From Comamonadaceae bacterium (GTDB lineage: Bacteria > Pseudomonadota > Gammaproteobacteria > Burkholderiales > Burkholderiaceae_C): a DNA stretch of 20,562 nt. The position numbers and the translations under genes were made by a program. Where the stretch lies: the NCBI GenBank assembly GCA_947454695.1, contig CANGMW010000013.1:1-20562 (forward strand), written 5' to 3'. Each line of letters begins with the position of its first letter. The first letter of the stretch is position 1. Under the pieces are notes generated by a model, which saw only the letters and a list, made by a program, of their open reading frames with translations, was not told the DNA's origin and made no database searches. Positions 1 through 7,184 of the stretch are shown piece after piece.

Positions 1-2
1 AA

Positions 3-284
3 CTCGCGCAGTGCGGCCGGCTCATCAAAGGCTATGGCAGCACCAATGAGCGCGGCAAAGACAACCTGCTGCACATCCTTCACCACTTAGCGAGCGGCGG
101 CAGCTTTGCGTCGCTTGCTGCACGCGTAGACGCCGTGGCCGCCGCACGCACCGCAGCACTGGCCGATGATGCAGGCAGTGCCTTAGACAGTACCTTGCGC
201 CAACACGGTGCGCCGGCGCGTGAGATCAAGGCTCAACCCATTCGCTGGGTGCGTCGCCAACCGGCGGCTCGCAAGGCAGAATAG
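3..284 (+). CDS. C-terminal fragment, indolepyruvate oxidoreductase subunit beta-like (IorB)
   Basis: This is an open frame entering from the left edge and ending at TAG 282-284, giving about 93 residues of a C-terminus. It begins with a stretch containing LIKGYGSTNERG, followed by a helical Ala-rich segment with a LADDAG motif and a basic tail. The KGY-x-T-x-x-RG pattern followed by an ALADD-type segment resembles the C-terminal region of the large betaproteobacterial IorB-like subunit of indolepyruvate:ferredoxin oxidoreductase. That enzyme oxidatively decarboxylates arylpyruvates derived from aromatic amino acids. The assignment is from remembered family patterns; the catalytic part lies outside the window. 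It ends 35 bases before dctP on the same strand, so read-through into the TRAP operon is possible. Confidence 0.55.
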   Translation, partial: LAQCGRLIKGYGSTNERGKDNLLHILHHLASGGSFASLAARVDAVAAARTAALADDAGSALDSTLRQHGAPAREIKAQPIRWVRRQPAARKAE

Positions 285-319
285 ACCTTTTCGTTTTCAA
301 CCACCCCAAAGAGGAGACT

Positions 320-1366
320 ATGCGTAATTCCAACTCAACGACTTTCACGTCGCGCCTGCTGGCCAGCACCGCCGCGGTCGCCAGCGCCTTGCTGCTGAGC
401 GCCACGCCGGCGGCGGCGCAAGACAAGCCTGTGCAACTCAAGCTCTCGAGCTGGGTGCCCGCACAGCACGCCTTGAACCCCGCGCTCAAAGCCTGGGGCG
501 ATGACCTGGCCAAAGCCTCGGGTGGCTCCATCACCACGATTCTGTTTCCCTCCGAGCAGCTGGGCAAAGCGTTTGACCACTACGACATGGCGCGAGACGG
601 CATTGCCGATGTGGCCTATGTGAACCCGGGCTACCAGCCGGGCCGCTTCCCCATCTTCGCCGCTTCCTCCCTGCCCTTCATGATTGCCGACGGCAAAGGC
701 GGCTCCGCAGCCGTGGACGCCTGGTACCGCGCCTATGCCGAAAAAGAAATGAAGGACGTGAAGTTCTGTTTCGCCTTCGTGCACGATCCCGGAACCTTCC
801 ACTCGCGCAAGAAAATCACCTTGCCCACCGACATCAAGGGCATGAAAATCCGCCCGGCCACCAGCACGATCGGCCAGATGGTCACCCTGCTGGGCGGCAC
901 CAATGTGCAGGCGTCCGCACCCGAGTCGCGTGACATGCTCGAGCGCGGTGTGGCCGACGCCATCACCTTCCCCTGGGGCTCGACCATGCTGTTTGGCATC
1001 GACAAGGTGGTGAAGTACCACATGGATGTGCCGCTGTACGTCACGCCCTTTGTCTGGGTGATGAACAAGGACAAGTACAACAGCCTGTCAGCCGGTCAGA
1101 AAAAAGCGGTGGACGACCACTGCACCACCGAGTGGGCCGAAAAAGTGGCCAGCGCCTGGGCTGACTTCGAGTTCGCCGGTCGCGCCAAGATCGCTGCACT
1201 GCCGGGCCACGAGGTCTACAAGTTGAGCGACTCGGAACTCTCGGCCTGGAAAAAAGCCGTGACCCCCGCCGAAGAGCAGTGGGCTGCTGGCGTGAAGGGC
1301 CAGGACCCCAAGCCGGTGATGGACTCGCTCAAGAAAAATCTGGCCAAGTACAAGGCCGCGCTGTAA
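320..1366 (+). CDS. dctP: TRAP transporter substrate-binding protein, DctP family
   Basis: This is a 348-residue periplasmic solute-binding protein of a tripartite ATP-independent periplasmic (TRAP) transporter. ATG 320 follows a GAGGAG ribosome site at about 310-315. The signal peptide (residues 1-33) has a basic start, a long Ala/Leu core and an AAA|QD cleavage site. The typical DctP core spans about 170-220: an IKGMKIRP segment with Arg178, the residue position that usually clamps the substrate carboxylate, then an LGGTNVQAS strand and a GVADAITFP motif. Length is normal for the family (about 330-350). The ligand is probably an organic acid, but it cannot be read from sequence. dctQ and dctM follow, completing the transporter. 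A stem-loop just after the stop may favour higher expression of this protein than of the permeases. Confidence 0.9.
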   Translation: MRNSNSTTFTSRLLASTAAVASALLLSATPAAAQDKPVQLKLSSWVPAQHALNPALKAWGDDLAKASGGSITTILFPSEQLGKAFDHYDMARDGIADVAYVNPGYQPGRFPIFAASSLPFMIADGKGGSAAVDAWYRAYAEKEMKDVKFCFAFVHDPGTFHSRKKITLPTDIKGMKIRPATSTIGQMVTLLGGTNVQASAPESRDMLERGVADAITFPWGSTMLFGIDKVVKYHMDVPLYVTPFVWVMNKDKYNSLSAGQKKAVDDHCTTEWAEKVASAWADFEFAGRAKIAALPGHEVYKLSDSELSAWKKAVTPAEEQWAAGVKGQDPKPVMDSLKKNLAKYKAAL

Positions 1367-1374
1367 GACAGCCC

Positions 1375-1405
1375 CGGTGGGTGCACGCGACGCGGGTGCC
1401 CACCG
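1375..1405 (+). promoter_or_regulatory. Intercistronic stem-loop between dctP and dctQ
   Basis: Between the dctP stop and the dctQ ribosome site lies an inverted repeat. A 10-bp stem (8 Watson-Crick and 2 G-U pairs, outer arms CGGTGGG and CCCACCG) is extended past one mismatch by three more G-C pairs around a GAC triloop. No T-run follows, so it is not a standard terminator. Such hairpins after binding-protein genes commonly protect the upstream mRNA from 3' exonucleases or partly attenuate transcription into permease genes. That role here is inference. Confidence 0.6.
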
Positions 1406-1431
1406 ATTTCATTTCGTGACAGGAGAACAGG

Positions 1432-1944
1432 GTGAAGCGTAATCTGATGGATCGTGCGATTGACACGATCGAATGGCTGGCAGCCATTTTTGTGGGCCTG
1501 GTGGCGCTGGATATTTTTATCTCGGTGCTGCTGCGCAAATTTTTCGACACGTCCATCCCCGACAGCTACGACTTCGGTCGCATGCTGCTGGGCATTCTGA
1601 TTTTCTGGGGCATCGCCGCCACCAGCTACCGGGGCACCCACATCACGGTGGACCTGGTCTGGGGGCAGGCCGGTCCGCGCATGAAGCGTGTGATCGACAT
1701 CTTTGCCACGCTGGTGCTGCTGTTTGTGGTCACCATGCAAACCATCATGCTGTTTGACAAGGTGCGACTCACCTATGTCGACCATGTGCTCACCTATGAC
1801 CTGAACTTGCCGACCTGGCCTTTCTTTGCGATTGCATGGATGGGCGACGTCTGCGCCGTGCTGCTCATTGCGATTCGCACTTACCGGCTGATTTTCCAGC
1901 CCGAGCTGGTCCAAGACCATCCCGAACAACACACCAGCGAATAA
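1432..1944 (+). CDS. dctQ: TRAP transporter small permease, DctQ family
   Basis: This 170-residue inner-membrane protein is the small integral subunit of the TRAP transporter. It associates with DctM to form the Na+-dependent permease. It begins at GTG 1432 behind an AGGAGA ribosome site at 1421-1426. Four hydrophobic segments are visible at about residues 12-34, 48-68, 87-107 and 128-152, the standard topology for this family. The conserved R-G-x-H-I-x-V-D motif follows the second segment. The C-terminal tail is hydrophilic and acidic. It is the second gene of a three-gene operon, and its TAA stop overlaps the ribosome site of dctM. Alternative readings are unlikely given the exact P-Q-M gene order. 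Confidence 0.88.
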   Translation: MKRNLMDRAIDTIEWLAAIFVGLVALDIFISVLLRKFFDTSIPDSYDFGRMLLGILIFWGIAATSYRGTHITVDLVWGQAGPRMKRVIDIFATLVLLFVVTMQTIMLFDKVRLTYVDHVLTYDLNLPTWPFFAIAWMGDVCAVLLIAIRTYRLIFQPELVQDHPEQHTSE

Positions 1945-1953
1945 GGACTAGCC

Positions 1954-3255
1954 GTGAGTACTGATGCCGTTGCCTTGATTGGCTTTATTGTTTTGTTTGT
2001 GTTGATGCTCTTGCGCGTGCCGGTGGGCATGGCCATGGGCCTGGTCGGCGTGACCGGCTACAGCTACATCGTGGGCGTGGGCCCGGCCTTGAAGCTGGTG
2101 GGCCAGACCTCCATGCGCACCGTGACCGACTACACCTTCGGGGTGATCCCGATGTTCATGCTGATGGGTGCGTTTGTGTCCATCTCCGGCGTGAGCAAAG
2201 AGTTGTTCCGTGCGGCCAATGCCTTTGTCGGCCACCTGCGCGGTGGCTTGGGTGTGGCCACGGTGGTCGCCTGCGGCGGCTTTGCTGCCATTTGCGGCTC
2301 CTCGGTCGCCACCGCCGCTACCTTTGCCGGTGTGGCCTATCCGGAGATGCGCCGCTACGGTTACCCCCAATCCTTCTCTACCGGCGTGATCGCCGCGGGC
2401 GGTACCTTGGGCGCGATGCTGCCACCCTCCACCGTGTTGGCGGTCTACGCCATCCTGACGCAGCAAGACATCGGCAAGCTCTTCATGGCCGGTGTGCTGC
2501 CGGGCTTGCTGGCCATCAGCATGTATGTGCTGACCATTGTGCTCATCGTCACCATCAAACCGGACTTGTTGCCCGCGGGCAAAGCGCAGCCCTGGAGCGA
2601 GCGCTTGGACGGTCTGAAAGATGTGTGGGCGCCCCTGTTCTTGTTTGTGTTTGTGATCGGCGGTCTGTACGGCGGCTTCTTCACTCCGACCGAAGCCGGC
2701 GGTGTGGGTGCCAGCGGCGCCTTCTTGCTCGGCGTGGCCCGGGGCAAACTCAACCGCGCCCAAATCCGCGAAGCGCTGCTGCAAGCTACCCGCACGTCAG
2801 CCGCCGTGTTCACGGTGTTGATCGGTGCGCTCTTGTTCGGCTACTTCCTCACCATCACGCAGACGCCGCAAAAACTCACCGAGTTCATGACGAGTCTGGG
2901 CGTGGGTCGCTACGGCGTGCTGGCCCTCATCATGGTGATGTACCTGGTGCTGGGCTGCCTGATGGACGCCATGGCCATGATCATCCTGACCGTGCCCATC
3001 ATCTTCCCGGTGATTGTGCAAATGGGCTTTGATCCGATCTGGTTTGGCATCATCATCGTGATGACGGTGGAGTTGGGGCTGATTCACCCGCCGGTGGGCA
3101 TGAACGTATTCGTGATCAAGAGCGTGGTCAAGGACGTGAGCTTCACCACCATCTTCAAAGGCGTACTGCCTTTTGTGGCCACCGATTTGATCCGCCTGGT
3201 GATCCTGATCGCGTTCCCGATCATCGCGCTGTGGCTGCCTAACCGCATGGGTTAA
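1954..3255 (+). CDS. dctM: TRAP transporter large permease, DctM family
   Basis: This 433-residue polytopic inner-membrane protein is the translocating subunit of the TRAP transporter. It starts at GTG 1954 with a TAAGGA ribosome site at 1942-1947 that overlaps the dctQ stop codon, so the two are likely translationally coupled. The family hallmark lies at about residues 106-160: ACGGFAAICGSSVATAATF, PEMRRYGY and GGTLGAMLPPST, matching the canonical FAAISGSS...PEM...GGTLGILIPPS pattern. A second half-repeat is visible near residues 320-400, with GCLMDAMAMI and HPPVGMNVFV. Length is usual for the family (about 425-440). Transcription ends at the hairpin 29 bases downstream. Confidence 0.93.
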   Translation: MSTDAVALIGFIVLFVLMLLRVPVGMAMGLVGVTGYSYIVGVGPALKLVGQTSMRTVTDYTFGVIPMFMLMGAFVSISGVSKELFRAANAFVGHLRGGLGVATVVACGGFAAICGSSVATAATFAGVAYPEMRRYGYPQSFSTGVIAAGGTLGAMLPPSTVLAVYAILTQQDIGKLFMAGVLPGLLAISMYVLTIVLIVTIKPDLLPAGKAQPWSERLDGLKDVWAPLFLFVFVIGGLYGGFFTPTEAGGVGASGAFLLGVARGKLNRAQIREALLQATRTSAAVFTVLIGALLFGYFLTITQTPQKLTEFMTSLGVGRYGVLALIMVMYLVLGCLMDAMAMIILTVPIIFPVIVQMGFDPIWFGIIIVMTVELGLIHPPVGMNVFVIKSVVKDVSFTTIFKGVLPFVATDLIRLVILIAFPIIALWLPNRMG

Positions 3256-3278
3256 GGCATCGACTGAAGCTTCACTTT

Positions 3279-3312
3279 AAAAAAGCCCGGCTGAATGGCC
3301 GGGCTTTTTTTT
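3279..3312. terminator. Bidirectional rho-independent terminator
   Basis: A perfect 8-bp stem (AGCCCGGC 3284-3291 with GCCGGGCT 3298-3305) has a 6-base loop. It is preceded by six A residues and followed by eight T residues. The A-run gives a U-run on the minus strand, so the element can terminate both dctM (plus strand) and the regulator gene that converges on it and stops at 3315. Confidence 0.92.
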
Positions 3313-3314
3313 GC

Positions 3315-3938
3315 TCACACGCCAGCGAGCGAGCGCAAGCCGGTGGGGTCGAGCAACTTGAGTACGCGGCCGGTACCACTGATCAGACTTTGCTCGCGCA
3401 AGTGGCGCAGCACACGCGAGAGGGTCTCCGGTGCAATGCCGAGCTGCGCTGCAATCAGGCGCTTGCGCTGCTCCAGCAGCACGGACTGGCCGCCTTTGTC
3501 GCTTGTCTGCGCATGGCGCAACAGCCACTCCGCACAACGCGCTTCGGCATCTTTGGCTAAACGGCTCACCGCCAGCTCGGTTTGTTGCCGGTGCGCCCTG
3601 GCCACGTCTTGCAAGACGGTGCGTGCGGCCAATGGCATGCTGTCTAAGGCGGCACGAAATTGGGCCAGCGCAATACGGCGCACATGGACCGGGGTCTGGG
3701 CCATGCCGTCGACCACGCTGGGCAAATCGAGCACGGCAGAGGTCGCCTCCAGCCAGATCGGCCCCTGGATACCGCCGAGCTGGTGCTCAATGCCCTGCGC
3801 CCCCAACACCCCTAATTCCACCCGGCCGGACTCGACATAGGTCACAAAGGGCGGCGTTGCCCCCCGCGTGAGCATCACCGACCCCGCAGGCAAGGTGAGG
3901 CTTTCAGCGCCAAAGTCCATGAGTCCGGTCAATTCCAT
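3315..3938 (-). CDS. Crp/Fnr family transcriptional regulator
   Basis: This 207-residue cytoplasmic DNA-binding protein has a cNMP-binding-like beta-roll at about residues 8-100, a dimerisation helix at 103-135 and a Crp-type winged helix-turn-helix at about 155-200. The recognition helix contains PETLSR (170-175). Its E-x-x-S-R pattern is the one FNR, ANR and DNR use to read TTGAT half-sites, unlike the R-E-x-x-R of CRP. The only cysteine is at 135, so it cannot carry an FNR-type 4Fe-4S cluster; a heme or other small-ligand sensor is possible but not shown. ATG 3938 lacks a good ribosome site, and ATG 3920 (residue 7) is a plausible alternative. An FNR-like box sits 35-49 bases upstream, suggesting autoregulation or cross-regulation. 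It converges on the TRAP operon. Confidence 0.85.
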   Translation of the reverse strand: MELTGLMDFGAESLTLPAGSVMLTRGATPPFVTYVESGRVELGVLGAQGIEHQLGGIQGPIWLEATSAVLDLPSVVDGMAQTPVHVRRIALAQFRAALDSMPLAARTVLQDVARAHRQQTELAVSRLAKDAEARCAEWLLRHAQTSDKGGQSVLLEQRKRLIAAQLGIAPETLSRVLRHLREQSLISGTGRVLKLLDPTGLRSLAGV

Positions 3939-3973
3939 GAGAGCGACTGTGCCGCGACCGCCGCCTGGCGACC

Positions 3974-3987
3974 TTGAGCAATATCAA
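3974..3987. promoter_or_regulatory. FNR/ANR/DNR-type operator upstream of the Crp/Fnr-family gene
   Basis: The site reads TTGAG-CAAT-ATCAA, nine of ten matches to the TTGAT-N4-ATCAA consensus. It is centred about 42 bases upstream of the regulator's ATG, in the 144-base gap after the kinase gene. The adjacent regulator has the E-x-x-S-R recognition helix known to bind this sequence, which makes an autoregulatory site likely. No convincing -10/-35 pair was identified, so activation versus repression cannot be decided. Confidence 0.55.
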
Positions 3988-4082
3988 ACTTAGCGCATGA
4001 AAGGCCGATTTGCGCGGGGCCAGCAGGAACACAGGGCCCTGACCGGGGCCTGGGCCCCATGGGAGGGGGCAGTGGGAGGGGC

Positions 4083-5399
4083 TCAGAGCACCAGGATCGC
4101 CCGGAAATCGTTCACATTGGTGTGGGTGGGTCCGGTGATCACCAAATCGCCCAAGGGTTCAAAGAAGCCATAGGCGTCATGGCGGTCCAAGAAGTCCGCC
4201 ACCTTCATGCCCTGAGCAGCCGCACGCGCCAGGGTGTCGGGTGAAACCCAGGCGCCGGCGTTGTCTTGCACACCGTCAATGCCGTCGGTATCAGCGGCCA
4301 GTGCCCACACGCCCGGCTGCCCTTGCAAGGCCTGCACCAGCCCCATGCAGAACTCACCGGCCCGACCGCCACGGCCGGGTTTGTGCTCGTGGGAGACCGG
4401 GGGCAAGGTGACGGTGGTTTCGCCACCGCTCAAAATCACACATGGCTTGGCAAAGGGCTGGCCGCGTTGTGCTACAGCCCGGGCCAGCGCCGCATGGACC
4501 TTGCCCACTTCGCGGGATTCGCCTTCCATCTCGTCGCTCAAAATCCAGGCCGATAAGCCCGCCGCTTGCGCAACCTCGGCTGCGGCTTGCAGCGACTGCT
4601 GGGGCGTGGCAATCATGTGCACCTCGTGCCCTTTGAAGCTGACATCACCCGGCTTGGGTGTTTCCAGCGCACCGGCCATCAGCATGGCGTGCACATCGGG
4701 GGGCAATTGAATGTGGTAGCGACTCAAAATGGCCAGCGCATCCGCGCAGGTGCTGGCGTCGGGCACCGTGGGGCCGCTGGCAATGACCGACGGATCGTCA
4801 CCGGGCACATCGCTGATGGAGAGCGTCACCACGCGCGCAGGCGCACACGCGGCTGCCAAACGCGCGCCCTTGATGCGTGAGAGGTGTTTGCGTACGCAAT
4901 TCATCTCGGAGATGGTGGCACCGCTGGAGAGCAGCGCTTTGTTGATCTGCTGCTTTTGTGCCAGCGACAGCCCCTGGGCCGGCAAGGTCAGCAAGGCCGA
5001 GCCGCCCCCGGAGATCAGGCACAGCACCAGGTCATCGGCCGTCAAGCCCTTGACCAGGGACAAAATGCGCTGCGACGCGGCCAAACCGGCCTCATCGGGC
5101 ACCGGGTGCGCCGCCTCCAACACCTCAATGCGAGCGGGCAAGCCCGCCGGTCGCGGGGGCGTGTGGTGGTAGCGCGTGACCACCACGCCGGTTAAGGGCG
5201 CCTGGGCCGGCCAGTGCGCTTCAATCGCTTGGGCCATGGAGCCTGCGGCTTTACCAGCGCCAATGACCACCGTGCGCCCCTTGGGGGGCTTAGGCAGGTG
5301 AGCGGCGGTGTTGTGCAAAGGCATGGCGCGGCGCACCGCGGCTTCAAACAGGTGCATCAGAAACGCGCGGGGCTGTTGGCGGGGATCAGGACTGGACAT
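4083..5399 (-). CDS. Glycerate 2-kinase, MOFRL/DUF4147 family (TtuD/GckA-like)
   Basis: This 438-residue cytoplasmic enzyme of the type-II glycerate kinase family phosphorylates D-glycerate to 2-phosphoglycerate using ATP. Homologues are often misnamed hydroxypyruvate reductase (TtuD). The start at ATG 5399 is supported by a perfect AGGAGG ribosome site (complement of 5409-5414). Family motifs appear in order: GAGKAA 47-52, LISGGGSALL 128-137, VRKHLS 169-174, SDVPGDD 196-202, ASGPT 207-211, LSGGETTVT 323-331, GRGGR 342-346, ADTDGIDG 369-376 and the terminal GDLVITGPTHTNVND 417-431. Everything expected is present and the length is typical (about 420-450). It feeds glyoxylate, tartronate or serine-derived carbon into glycolysis. 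It is divergent from the Bug-protein gene, which may deliver a related organic acid. Confidence 0.92.
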   Translation of the reverse strand: MSSPDPRQQPRAFLMHLFEAAVRRAMPLHNTAAHLPKPPKGRTVVIGAGKAAGSMAQAIEAHWPAQAPLTGVVVTRYHHTPPRPAGLPARIEVLEAAHPVPDEAGLAASQRILSLVKGLTADDLVLCLISGGGSALLTLPAQGLSLAQKQQINKALLSSGATISEMNCVRKHLSRIKGARLAAACAPARVVTLSISDVPGDDPSVIASGPTVPDASTCADALAILSRYHIQLPPDVHAMLMAGALETPKPGDVSFKGHEVHMIATPQQSLQAAAEVAQAAGLSAWILSDEMEGESREVGKVHAALARAVAQRGQPFAKPCVILSGGETTVTLPPVSHEHKPGRGGRAGEFCMGLVQALQGQPGVWALAADTDGIDGVQDNAGAWVSPDTLARAAAQGMKVADFLDRHDAYGFFEPLGDLVITGPTHTNVNDFRAILVL

Positions 5400-5434
5400 G
5401 GTGGCGGGCCTCCTGTGCAGATTGTGCCGTGCTC

Positions 5435-5446
5435 ACAGACGTCTGT
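5435..5446. promoter_or_regulatory. Perfect 12-bp palindrome in the kinase/Bug divergent region
   Basis: ACAGACGTCTGT is a perfect self-complementary 12-mer. It lies 36-47 bases upstream of the glycerate kinase ATG and about 100 bases upstream of the Bug gene. Its position between divergent genes and its dyad symmetry suggest an operator for a dimeric regulator, for example of the GntR or LysR type. The binding protein is unknown, and no such regulator is encoded next to it. Confidence 0.4.
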
Positions 5447-5484
5447 CGCCAAGACACGCCAGAATTTCTGAGAAACGGACTAAA

Positions 5485-5508
5485 CTGCCGCACAGTCTGC
5501 CGCACAGT
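5485..5508. repeat. Perfect tandem duplication, 2 x 12 bp
   Basis: CTGCCGCACAGT occurs twice in immediate succession (5485-5496 and 5497-5508), 37 bases upstream of the Bug gene start. It is too short and isolated to be a microsatellite array. It may be a replication-slippage duplication or a pair of same-face half-sites, since the 12-bp period is close to one helical turn. Confidence 0.6.
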
Positions 5509-5544
5509 CACCCCTGTCCACCCACCCCTAGCCAAGGCCTTGCC

Positions 5545-6519
5545 ATGAACACTTTTCGCTTGACCCAAAGAACGGCCGCCGCCCTGTGCACCTGGCTGCT
5601 GTGTGGCCTGAGTCTGGCGCAAGGCTTCCCCAACAAAGCCGTGACGCTGGTCGTGCCCAATCCGCCGGGCGGTTTTGTGGACGCGTCCGCGCGCTTGCTA
5701 AGCGACCCCCTCTCGCGGGTGCTGAGCCAGTCGGTGGTGGTTGACAACAAAGGCGGCGGCAGCGGCAACGTGGCTTATGCGCAGGTGGCGCGCGCCAACC
5801 CGGACGGCTACACCCTGCTCACCTCTTACTCGGCCTACCATGTGGGCAACCCCGCGCTCAGTCCCAAACTGCCGTGGTCGCAAAAAGAACTGGCCCCAGT
5901 GGCGCTGATCACGGTGGCCACCAACGTCATCGCCGTGCACCCTTCAGTGCCGGCCAACACGCTCTCTGAATTCATCGGCTACCTCAAAGCCAACCCGGGC
6001 AAGCTGAGCTACGCCTCGCAAGGCAACGGCTCGCTCTCGCACATCGGCACCGAGATGTTCAAGATGCAAACCCACACGAGCATGGTGCACATCCCCTACC
6101 GCGGCTCCGGGCCTGCGGTGCAAGACGTGCTCTCGGGCCAGGTGCAGGTGTTCATCACCACACCGCCCTCGGTGATGGGGCACATTCAGGCCGGCAAACT
6201 TAAAGGCTTGGCAGTGGCAGGCAAAACACGCCACCCCGGCTTGCCCAGCGTGCCCACCACAGCCGAGGCGGGCTTGAAAGGCTTTGAGCTCGAAGCCTGG
6301 GTCGGCATCTTCGCGCCGGCCGGCACACCGCCGGATGTGGTGAACAAGCTCAGCGCAAGCATCAAACAAGCCATGGACATGCCGGAGACCAAAACACGCG
6401 CCAATGCCGCAGGCATCGAGATCCGCTACCTGCCACCCGACGCGCTGGACGCCTTGGTGAAACAAGAAACCGAGTTCTGGGCCAAAACCATCAAGGCCGC
6501 GGGCATCACCGCCGACTGA
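5545..6519 (+). CDS. Bug/TctC-family tripartite tricarboxylate transporter substrate-binding protein
   Basis: This 324-residue periplasmic binding protein belongs to the Bug family, which is greatly expanded in Burkholderiales. The frame is open upstream to 5308, but ATG 5545 is preferred because it begins directly with a signal peptide (residues 1-25, LSLA|QG cleavage) and gives the normal family length. A weak AAGG ribosome site lies at 5533-5536. Family signatures include FPNKAVTLVVPNPPGG near 27-42, VVVDNKGGGSGN, ANPDGYTLL and a YRGSGPAVQDVLSGQVQVF segment at about 175-195. The ligand is probably a carboxylate. No TctA/TctB membrane partner is adjacent, so it is an orphan of the kind common in this group. 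It is divergent from the glycerate kinase gene and 2 bases before the lipoprotein gene. Confidence 0.9.
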   Translation: MNTFRLTQRTAAALCTWLLCGLSLAQGFPNKAVTLVVPNPPGGFVDASARLLSDPLSRVLSQSVVVDNKGGGSGNVAYAQVARANPDGYTLLTSYSAYHVGNPALSPKLPWSQKELAPVALITVATNVIAVHPSVPANTLSEFIGYLKANPGKLSYASQGNGSLSHIGTEMFKMQTHTSMVHIPYRGSGPAVQDVLSGQVQVFITTPPSVMGHIQAGKLKGLAVAGKTRHPGLPSVPTTAEAGLKGFELEAWVGIFAPAGTPPDVVNKLSASIKQAMDMPETKTRANAAGIEIRYLPPDALDALVKQETEFWAKTIKAAGITAD

Positions 6520-6521
6520 AC

Positions 6522-7070
6522 ATGCACACGCGCACCACCGCCCTTCAAGGGCCAACCCGCCAGCACCGGACGATCACGGCCTTGCTGTGTTGGGTGGCTG
6601 TGTCTTTGGGGCTGATCGCACTGCTGAGTGCCTGTGCACCCGCGCCGGTGGAGAACCAAAGTAACGCCAAGCCCGCATCTGGTCGTGCCGCGCCCGGCCA
6701 AGTGTCACAAGCCAAAACGCCGCAAGCCTACCGGCAAGACGCCGCGGCGCACCTGTACAACAAAAACCAAAGCCGCATTTACCAAGGCGTGCTGCCGGCG
6801 TTTTTGTATGCGGTGGCCGTCACGCAAGTGCAGCTCGATGCGCGCGGGCAAGTGGTCGCCATCCACTGGTTGCGCGCGCCCGCACACGCCCCTGAAGTGG
6901 TGCAAGAGATCGAGCGCACCCTGCGGCTGGCCGCACCGTTTCCGGCGCCGGTGAACATGGGCCACGCCGAGTACATCGAGACGTGGTTGTGGGACGCCAG
7001 CGGGCGTTTTCAGTTGCACAGCCTCACCGAAGGCCAGTCCTGGGACGTGGCCATTCAGCAGGCGCGCTGA
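6522..7070 (+). CDS. Predicted lipoprotein with TonB C-terminal-like domain
   Basis: This 182-residue protein has a long basic N-region, a hydrophobic segment at about 18-37 and a lipobox LLSAC. That places a lipidated Cys38 at the mature N-terminus. Residue +2 is Ala, so outer-membrane sorting is expected under the usual Lol rule. After a Gln/Ala/Pro-rich linker (39-70), residues about 90-168 form a beta-alpha-beta pattern (VTQVQLDARGQVVAIHW, then EVVQEIERTLRLAAPFPAP, then a WLWDASGRFQLHSL strand). This resembles the TonB C-terminal/TonB-box-binding fold, but a lipid anchor replaces the usual inner-membrane helix and Pro-rich spacer. The start at ATG 6522 is 2 bases after the Bug gene stop, suggesting co-transcription. 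The fold assignment is tentative and the function unknown. Confidence 0.7.
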   Translation: MHTRTTALQGPTRQHRTITALLCWVAVSLGLIALLSACAPAPVENQSNAKPASGRAAPGQVSQAKTPQAYRQDAAAHLYNKNQSRIYQGVLPAFLYAVAVTQVQLDARGQVVAIHWLRAPAHAPEVVQEIERTLRLAAPFPAPVNMGHAEYIETWLWDASGRFQLHSLTEGQSWDVAIQQAR

Positions 7071-7080
7071 CTTTAGAAGG

Positions 7081-7086
7081 TAGAAT
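7081..7086 (+). promoter_or_regulatory. Possible -10 element of the tRNA-Ser promoter
   Basis: TAGAAT lies 10 bases upstream of the first tRNA base, close to a TATAAT -10 box. The matching -35 region falls in the 3' end of the lipoprotein gene and is poor. The tRNA could also be transcribed by read-through. Confidence 0.35.
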
Positions 7087-7096
7087 CGGCGCCACA

Positions 7097-7184
7097 GGAA
7101 GCGTGGCAGAGTGGTCGATTGCACCGGTCTTGAAAACCGGCAACGGGCAACCGTTCGTGAGTTCGAATCTCACCGCTTCCGCCA
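7097..7184 (+). tRNA. tRNA-Ser (anticodon UGA)
   Basis: This is an 88-base cloverleaf with CCA encoded. The acceptor stem GGAAGCG (7097-7103) pairs with CGCTTCC (7174-7180), followed by G73 and CCA. The anticodon stem CCGGT/ACCGG encloses the loop CTTGAAA with anticodon TGA at 7131-7133, which reads UCA serine codons. A class-II long variable arm is present (AACGG-GCAA-CCGTT), as expected for serine tRNA, followed by a T-arm with GTTCGAATC. Confidence 0.97.

Noticed and set aside
4034..4058. GGGCCC repeats after the glycerate kinase gene as a possible terminator.
   Set aside because: The arms are short and can pair in several ways, and no T-run follows in the direction of transcription; too weak to annotate.
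5308..5544. An upstream extension of the Bug-family gene.
   Set aside because: It would put 79 residues ahead of a complete signal peptide and would overlap the divergent kinase gene; ATG 5545 gives the standard length.
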